From positions 198,763 to 262,762 of the forward strand of contig NZ_KE386978.1 of assembly GCF_000429865.1 (NCBI RefSeq): a stretch of DNA of 64,000 nucleotides. Reading direction: 5' to 3'. The notes under the pieces are model-generated. The model was given only the letters and a program-made list of their open reading frames with translations. It searched no databases and was not told the origin of the DNA. Position 1 is the stretch's first letter; every line of letters begins with the position of its first letter. This document shows positions 59,914 to 64,000 of this stretch, piece by piece. A program made the position numbers and the translations under genes. This stretch comes from Cucumibacter marinus DSM 18995. Its GTDB lineage: Bacteria > Pseudomonadota > Alphaproteobacteria > Rhizobiales > Devosiaceae.

Positions 59914-60891
59914 TTATTCGGCGTGGGCGCCGATCGGGGGATTGTCGAGCAGCTCGTCTTCTTCCGCATCCCCTTCGGCGGCGACAACCACGTCGCGCAT
60001 ATTGACGACATTGGCCGGCTTGTCGCCGATCTCGTCAATGGCCGGCGCCTTCATGAAGATGCCGGTCAGCGAACCGATGACATTGCGCATGTTGTGGCGG
60101 TGCACGACCATGTCGACCATGCCGTGTTCCCGCAGATATTCGGCAGTCTGGAACCCCTTGGGCAGCTTTTCGCGGATCGTGTTCTCGATCACACGGGGAC
60201 CGGCGAAGCCGATCAGCGCACCGGGCTCGGCGATGTGCACATCACCCAGCATGGCGTAGGAGGCCGTCACCCCGCCGGTGGTGGGATTGGTGAAAACCAC
60301 AACATAAGGCAGGCCGGTTTCACGGAACCGTTCGACGGCAACCGTGGTGCGCGGCATCTGCATGAGGGAAAGCATGCCTTCCTGCATGCGCGCGCCGCCG
60401 GAGGCTGCGAACAGCACGAACGGGGTCTTGCGTTCGCGGGCACGGTCGAGACCGGCGACAACCGCGGAACCGGCGGCCATGCCGAGTGTGCCGCCCATGA
60501 AGTCGAAGTCCTGCACCGCGGCAGTCAGATCGCGGCCGAACAGCTTGCCGTCCGCCACCAGGACCGAATCCTTCATGCTCGTCTTGGTGCGGGCATCGCG
60601 GAGCTGATCGGTATAGCGCTTGATGCCGCGGAACTTGAGCGGATCGACAGGTACGTCGGGCACCTCGACCTCGGTGAAGGCGGCATCGTCGAAGAAATGA
60701 CCGAGCCGGTCGCGGGCCTTGATCTTCATGTGGTAGCCGGAATTCGGCACCACCCACTGATTGGCCTCGAGATCGCGGTAGAACACCATCTCGCCGGATT
60801 CGGGGCATTTCACCCACAGATTCTCGGGCGTGTCCTTCTTGTTCAGAAAGGAACGAATCTTCGGCAAAACGCCGTCATTGATCCAGTTCAT
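59914..60891 (-). CDS. accD: Acetyl-CoA carboxylase carboxyltransferase subunit beta
   Basis: A 325-residue subunit that, with AccA, transfers carboxyl from biotin-BCCP to acetyl-CoA, the first step of fatty acid synthesis. The crotonase-like core has [54 protein letters not shown] and [14 protein letters not shown]. The N-terminal zinc-ribbon equivalent retains only one Cys ([11 protein letters not shown]... VVPNSG), so the zinc finger is degenerate, as I recall for other rhizobial AccD. It lies between trpA and folC. Confidence 0.95.
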   Translation of the reverse strand: MNWINDGVLPKIRSFLNKKDTPENLWVKCPESGEMVFYRDLEANQWVVPNSGYHMKIKARDRLGHFFDDAAFTEVEVPDVPVDPLKFRGIKRYTDQLRDARTKTSMKDSVLVADGKLFGRDLTAAVQDFDFMGGTLGMAAGSAVVAGLDRARERKTPFVLFAASGGARMQEGMLSLMQMPRTTVAVERFRETGLPYVVVFTNPTTGGVTASYAMLGDVHIAEPGALIGFAGPRVIENTIREKLPKGFQTAEYLREHGMVDMVVHRHNMRNVIGSLTGIFMKAPAIDEIGDKPANVVNMRDVVVAAEGDAEEDELLDNPPIGAHAE

Positions 60892-61011
60892 GCTTGCGCC
60901 TTCCTGTTACGCGATACGCTTGTCGCCCGCCATTGCTGCAGGCTTGGCACGGGCGCGGTTCAGGCCCGCGCGTGCAGTGTGCCCCTAATATAGGCAATTT
61001 TTAGCATCTTA

Positions 61012-61842
61012 TCAGCTTCTGGCGCGTTTTACACCCGCGCTCAGGGTCCGGATCAGGTCGTGCACCGCCGTTACCGTACGGTCCGACCCCTTGCCGTTCT
61101 CATCGAGATTCTTCTCGACTTCACGCACGATCGCCGTGCCCACGACCACGCCATCCGCGGTGCGGCCAATCGCTTCGGCGTCTTCGCTCGTCTTGATGCC
61201 GAAACCGACACAGACCGGCAGGGCGGTGTGGCCCTTGATGCGGGAAACCGATTTCGCCACCGTTTCCGTGTCGGTCAGCGCGGCGCCGGTGATCCCGGTC
61301 ATCGAGACGTAATAGACAAAGCCCGAGGTGTTGCGCAAAACGACCGGAAGCCGCTTGTCGTTGACCGCGGTCGGCGGCACCAGCCGGATGATCGAGAGGC
61401 CAGCGCGCAGGGCGGGCACGCACAGTTCGGCATCTTCCTCCGCCGGCAGGTCGACGACGATCACCGCGTCGATGCCGACTTCCAGCGCATCGCGGACGAA
61501 AGCCTCGACCCCGTAGATGTAGATGGGATTGTAATAGCCCATCAGCACGATCGGGGTGTCCTGGTCCTTCTCGCGGAAGGCGCGGACCATGCCGAGCACT
61601 TTTCTCAGCGTCGTGCCAGCCTTCAATGAGCGGTGGCCGGCGAGTTGAATTGCCGGGCCGTCGGCCATGGGGTCCGAAAACGGCATGCCGAGCTCGATGA
61701 TGTCGGCGCCGGCCTCGGGCAGGCCATCAAGGATCGCCTGGGAGGTTTCCATATCGGGGTCGCCCCCCATGATATAGGTCACAAGCGCCGGGCGGCCCTG
61801 TTTCTTGAGCGCTGCGAAGCGCTTGTCCATGCGGTCGGTCAT
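61012..61842 (-). CDS. trpA: Tryptophan synthase alpha chain
   Basis: A 276-residue TIM-barrel enzyme cleaving indole-3-glycerol phosphate to indole. The catalytic Glu is in [15 protein letters not shown], with the second acidic residue in the same segment. The substrate-phosphate loop is visible in [21 protein letters not shown]. The length is normal. It lies 85 bp after the trpB stop. A 120-bp region before accD holds an AT-rich stretch with a TATATT hexamer on the minus strand that may be an accD promoter. Confidence 0.96.
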   Translation of the reverse strand: MTDRMDKRFAALKKQGRPALVTYIMGGDPDMETSQAILDGLPEAGADIIELGMPFSDPMADGPAIQLAGHRSLKAGTTLRKVLGMVRAFREKDQDTPIVLMGYYNPIYIYGVEAFVRDALEVGIDAVIVVDLPAEEDAELCVPALRAGLSIIRLVPPTAVNDKRLPVVLRNTSGFVYYVSMTGITGAALTDTETVAKSVSRIKGHTALPVCVGFGIKTSEDAEAIGRTADGVVVGTAIVREVEKNLDENGKGSDRTVTAVHDLIRTLSAGVKRARS

Positions 61843-61927
61843 ATCCGAAGTCCCCGAAAACGGCCCGCAGCATGTAGGAGGCAGCCTTGCCGGCTGTCAA
61901 CTCGCGGGCCGGCGCCTTGCGCCTTAG

Positions 61928-63148
61928 CTAAAGTTCCACACCCAGATGCTTGCCGACGGTGAAGACGTCCTTGTCGCCCCGGCCGCACAGATTCATGATG
62001 ATGATCTGGTCCTTGTCCATTTGCGGCGCGCGCTTGATCACTTCCGCCAGCGCATGGGCCGGTTCGAGCGCGGGAATGATCCCCTCGAGCCGGGTCAGGG
62101 CCTGGAACGCATCGAGCGCCTCGGTATCTGTGATCGGCACATAATCGACGCGGCCGGTGTCACGGAGCCAGGAATGCTCCGGGCCGATGCCCGGATAATC
62201 GAGACCGGCGGAAATCGAGTGGCCTTCGAGAATCTGTCCATCCGCGTCCTGCAGGAGATAGGTGCGGTTGCCATGCAGTACGCCGGGCTTGCCGGCGCTC
62301 AGTGACGCGCAATGCTCATCGCCCTCAAGGCCCTTGCCGCCCGCCTCGACACCGACGATCTGAACCTCGGAATCGTCGAGGAACGGATGGAACAGGCCGA
62401 TGGCGTTGGAGCCGCCGCCAACACAGGCAACGACCATGTCCGGCAGCCGGTCTTCCGCCTCAAGGATCTGTTCGCGCGCCTCGGTGCCGATGACCGACTG
62501 GAAGTCGCGCACCATTTCCGGATAGGGGTGCGGGCCGGCGGCGGTGCCGATCAGATAGTAGGTCGAATCGACATTGGTGACCCAGTCGCGCAGGGCCTCG
62601 TTCATCGCGTCCTTGAGCGTGCCGTGACCGGCTTCGACCGGTATGACCTCGGCGCCCAGCAGCTTCATGCGGAACACGTTGGGGGCCTGCCGCTCGATAT
62701 CGGTGGCGCCCATATAGACCACGCAAGGCAGGCCGAACCGCGCGCAGACCGTGGCCGTCGCCACCCCGTGCTGACCGGCACCGGTCTCGGCGATGATGCG
62801 GGTCTTGCCCATGCGCCTGGCCAGCAGGATCTGCCCCAGGCAGTTGTTGATCTTGTGCGAACCGGTGTGGTTGAGCTCGTCTCGCTTGAAATAAACCTTG
62901 GCGCCGCCCAGCTCCTCGGTCAGCCGCTCTGCGAAATAGAGCGGCGACGGCCGGCCGGTATAATGCTTGCCGAGATATTCGAGCTCCTCGATGAAGGCCG
63001 GGTCAGCCTTGGCATCCTTATAGGCGGCCTCGAGTTCGAGGATCAGCGGCATCAGGGTTTCGGCGACGAAACGGCCGCCGAACAGGCCAAAACGGCCACG
63101 CTCGTCGGGCCCGTTGCGCAGGCTGTTGGTTCCCAGTTCACGGTTCAT
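61928..63148 (-). CDS. trpB: Tryptophan synthase beta chain
   Basis: A 406-residue PLP enzyme condensing indole with serine. The PLP-Lys lies in [19 protein letters not shown]. The phosphate-binding loop is [16 protein letters not shown], and the substrate-gating GAGQHG is in [16 protein letters not shown]. The C-terminus has [13 protein letters not shown]. It overlaps the trpF gene by ATGA (63145-63148). Confidence 0.97.
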   Translation of the reverse strand: MNRELGTNSLRNGPDERGRFGLFGGRFVAETLMPLILELEAAYKDAKADPAFIEELEYLGKHYTGRPSPLYFAERLTEELGGAKVYFKRDELNHTGSHKINNCLGQILLARRMGKTRIIAETGAGQHGVATATVCARFGLPCVVYMGATDIERQAPNVFRMKLLGAEVIPVEAGHGTLKDAMNEALRDWVTNVDSTYYLIGTAAGPHPYPEMVRDFQSVIGTEAREQILEAEDRLPDMVVACVGGGSNAIGLFHPFLDDSEVQIVGVEAGGKGLEGDEHCASLSAGKPGVLHGNRTYLLQDADGQILEGHSISAGLDYPGIGPEHSWLRDTGRVDYVPITDTEALDAFQALTRLEGIIPALEPAHALAEVIKRAPQMDKDQIIIMNLCGRGDKDVFTVGKHLGVEL

Positions 63149-63831
63149 AACGCTTCCGCCTTCCTCGCATCGGTCGGTTCAAGGGCCGCTTCGGCGCTGC
63201 GGACGGCAGCCATGAAGGCCCTCATCAATTCGTGGTCCTTGATCCCTTTTTCGCGCTCGAGCGCGGAGGAGAGATCGAGGCCGAAGGGTCTGACCATCTC
63301 GATCGCCTCGCCCACATTGGTGAGGCTCAAGCCTCCTGCAAGCATGAAGTCGAGATCGGGGTCAACGTTTTCCAGCAGCCCCCAGTCGAAAACATTGCCA
63401 TGGCCGCCCGGCCGGTCAGCACCCTTGGGCGGCTTGGCATCGAGCAGCAGCCGGTCTGCGACCGTCGCATAATCGGGCATCGGCTCGAGGTCGGCAGCTT
63501 CGCCCACCTTGATGGCCTTCATCACCTTGAGCCCGGATTGGTCGCGGATTTCGGTAACACGCGCGGGCGTTTCGTCGCCATGCAATTGCAGCCAGTCGGG
63601 GCGCAGGGCGGCGACTTCGGCGACCAAGGCATCATCCGGGTTCACCAGCAGCACGCAGCTCTCAGCCCTGTCGCGGGTGGCTTCGACCAGCGCGCCGATA
63701 TCGGCAAGCGGCAGCGCGCGCGGGCTTTTCGGAAATTGCATGAAGCCGACCATATCGACACCGAGCGCGACGGCAAGATCGAGATCGGCCGGGGTCTTCA
63801 ACCCGCAATATTTGATCGTCAGGGCCATCAT
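63145..63831 (-). CDS. trpF: Phosphoribosylanthranilate isomerase
   Basis: A 228-residue TIM-barrel enzyme of tryptophan synthesis. The N-terminal [15 protein letters not shown] carries the catalytic Cys. Further motifs are [12 protein letters not shown], with a conserved His-Gly, and the late [16 protein letters not shown] and [20 protein letters not shown], which supply the general acid and phosphate site. Two adjacent ATG codons start it (63831, 63828), with GCGAGGG upstream. It is first in trpF-trpB-trpA. Confidence 0.95.
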   Translation of the reverse strand: MMALTIKYCGLKTPADLDLAVALGVDMVGFMQFPKSPRALPLADIGALVEATRDRAESCVLLVNPDDALVAEVAALRPDWLQLHGDETPARVTEIRDQSGLKVMKAIKVGEAADLEPMPDYATVADRLLLDAKPPKGADRPGGHGNVFDWGLLENVDPDLDFMLAGGLSLTNVGEAIEMVRPFGLDLSSALEREKGIKDHELMRAFMAAVRSAEAALEPTDARKAEAL

Positions 63832-63867
63832 GCCCTCGCTGGGAAGTTCAGGAACGGAAGGGGTTGT

Positions 63868-64000
63868 TTACTCTTCCTGCTCGCTTTCGAGCAAGCCGAG
63901 AGTGTCGTTCTGACGCTGGTCGCGCCTCATGCTTTCGGCTTTTTCCCGCCAGCTCTCGGCTTCGCGGCGATAGCTGCGCTCGGCCTTTCTGTGCCGGCCC
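63868..64000 (-). CDS. 3' end of a LapA (DUF1049)-like gene
   Basis: A minus-strand frame runs from the window edge to a TAA at 63868-63870. The visible 44 residues are charged and helical (RKAERSYRREAESWREKAES, then RRDQRQNDTLGLLESEQEE). In rhizobia the gene just upstream of trpF is usually a LapA/DUF1049 membrane protein with this type of charged C-terminal coiled coil. The membrane domain is outside the window, so the identification rests on context. Confidence 0.6.
   Translation of the reverse strand, partial: GRHRKAERSYRREAESWREKAESMRRDQRQNDTLGLLESEQEE

Overview
The window is compact, high-GC chromosomal DNA of an alphaproteobacterium. Two long conserved neighbourhoods point to Hyphomicrobiales (Rhizobiales): lapA-trpF-trpB-trpA-accD-folC on the minus strand, and divL-tsaE-murU-addB-addA-trxA on the plus strand, which converge near 57 kb. 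A Devosia/Pelagibacterium-type host would fit, but that is an inference and no rRNA is present to test it. Many genes are joined by 4-nt ATGA overlaps. One tRNA (Ser-GGA) is present. No rRNA, CRISPR array, prophage or IS element was recognised.

Layout. 0-6 kb: an unidentified 3' gene end, an Lrp/AsnC regulator, a universal stress protein, a salicylaldehyde-type aldehyde dehydrogenase divergent from an AraC regulator, purU and a tiny membrane protein. 6-10.4 kb: ugpBAEC, the sn-glycerol-3-phosphate ABC importer. 10.7-12.6 kb: a soluble chemoreceptor with a protoglobin-like N-terminus. 12.7-21.4 kb: the propionate/methylmalonyl-CoA module (mce, mcm, pccA, pccB) with a divergent ScfR/PccR-type regulator. 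A DUF559 nuclease-like gene flanked by paired C-rich palindromes sits between pccA and pccB, and pccB is preceded by a translated copy of its own first 20 codons. 22-25.1 kb: a three-gene polyprenyl-phosphate glycan module (HAD-UbiA fusion, GtrA, GT-C-like protein). 25.2-31.1 kb: a dipeptide/oligopeptide ABC importer with an XRE-cupin regulator. 31.3-37.1 kb: further envelope glycosylation genes (GT39, a second GT-C-like protein, a second GtrA), the tRNA and small membrane genes. 37.1-39.7 kb: a 1-Cys peroxiredoxin, a cytochrome P460-like protein and a secreted Met/Asp/Glu-repeat protein. 39.8-43.4 kb: part of an amino-acid ABC importer, a YegP-like protein, a SelW-like protein and a lipid kinase. 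43.5-45.7 kb: a bacterial voltage-gated sodium channel and an ArsR-VOC-SRPBCC operon. 45.9-56.8 kb: divL, tsaE, murU, addB, addA and two tandem thioredoxins. 56.9-64 kb: two msrA genes and msrB, folC, accD, trpA, trpB, trpF and the 3' end of a LapA-like gene.

How the genes work together. The pcc/mcm/mce genes carry propionyl-CoA to succinyl-CoA under a divergent acyl-CoA-responsive regulator. AddAB repairs double-strand breaks. The thioredoxins lie beside methionine sulfoxide reductases that need thioredoxin as reductant, so the 56-58.4 kb stretch reads as a protein-repair cluster. DivL is the tyrosine pseudokinase of the alphaproteobacterial cell-cycle circuit.

The best candidates for something undescribed are the DUF559 gene bracketed by inverted palindrome pairs, the duplicated pccB leader whose differences are all synonymous, the P460/Met-Asp-Glu-repeat pair, and the HAD-UbiA/GtrA/GT-C module. 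No search could be run, so family assignments rest on visible motifs, length, context and recalled family knowledge.
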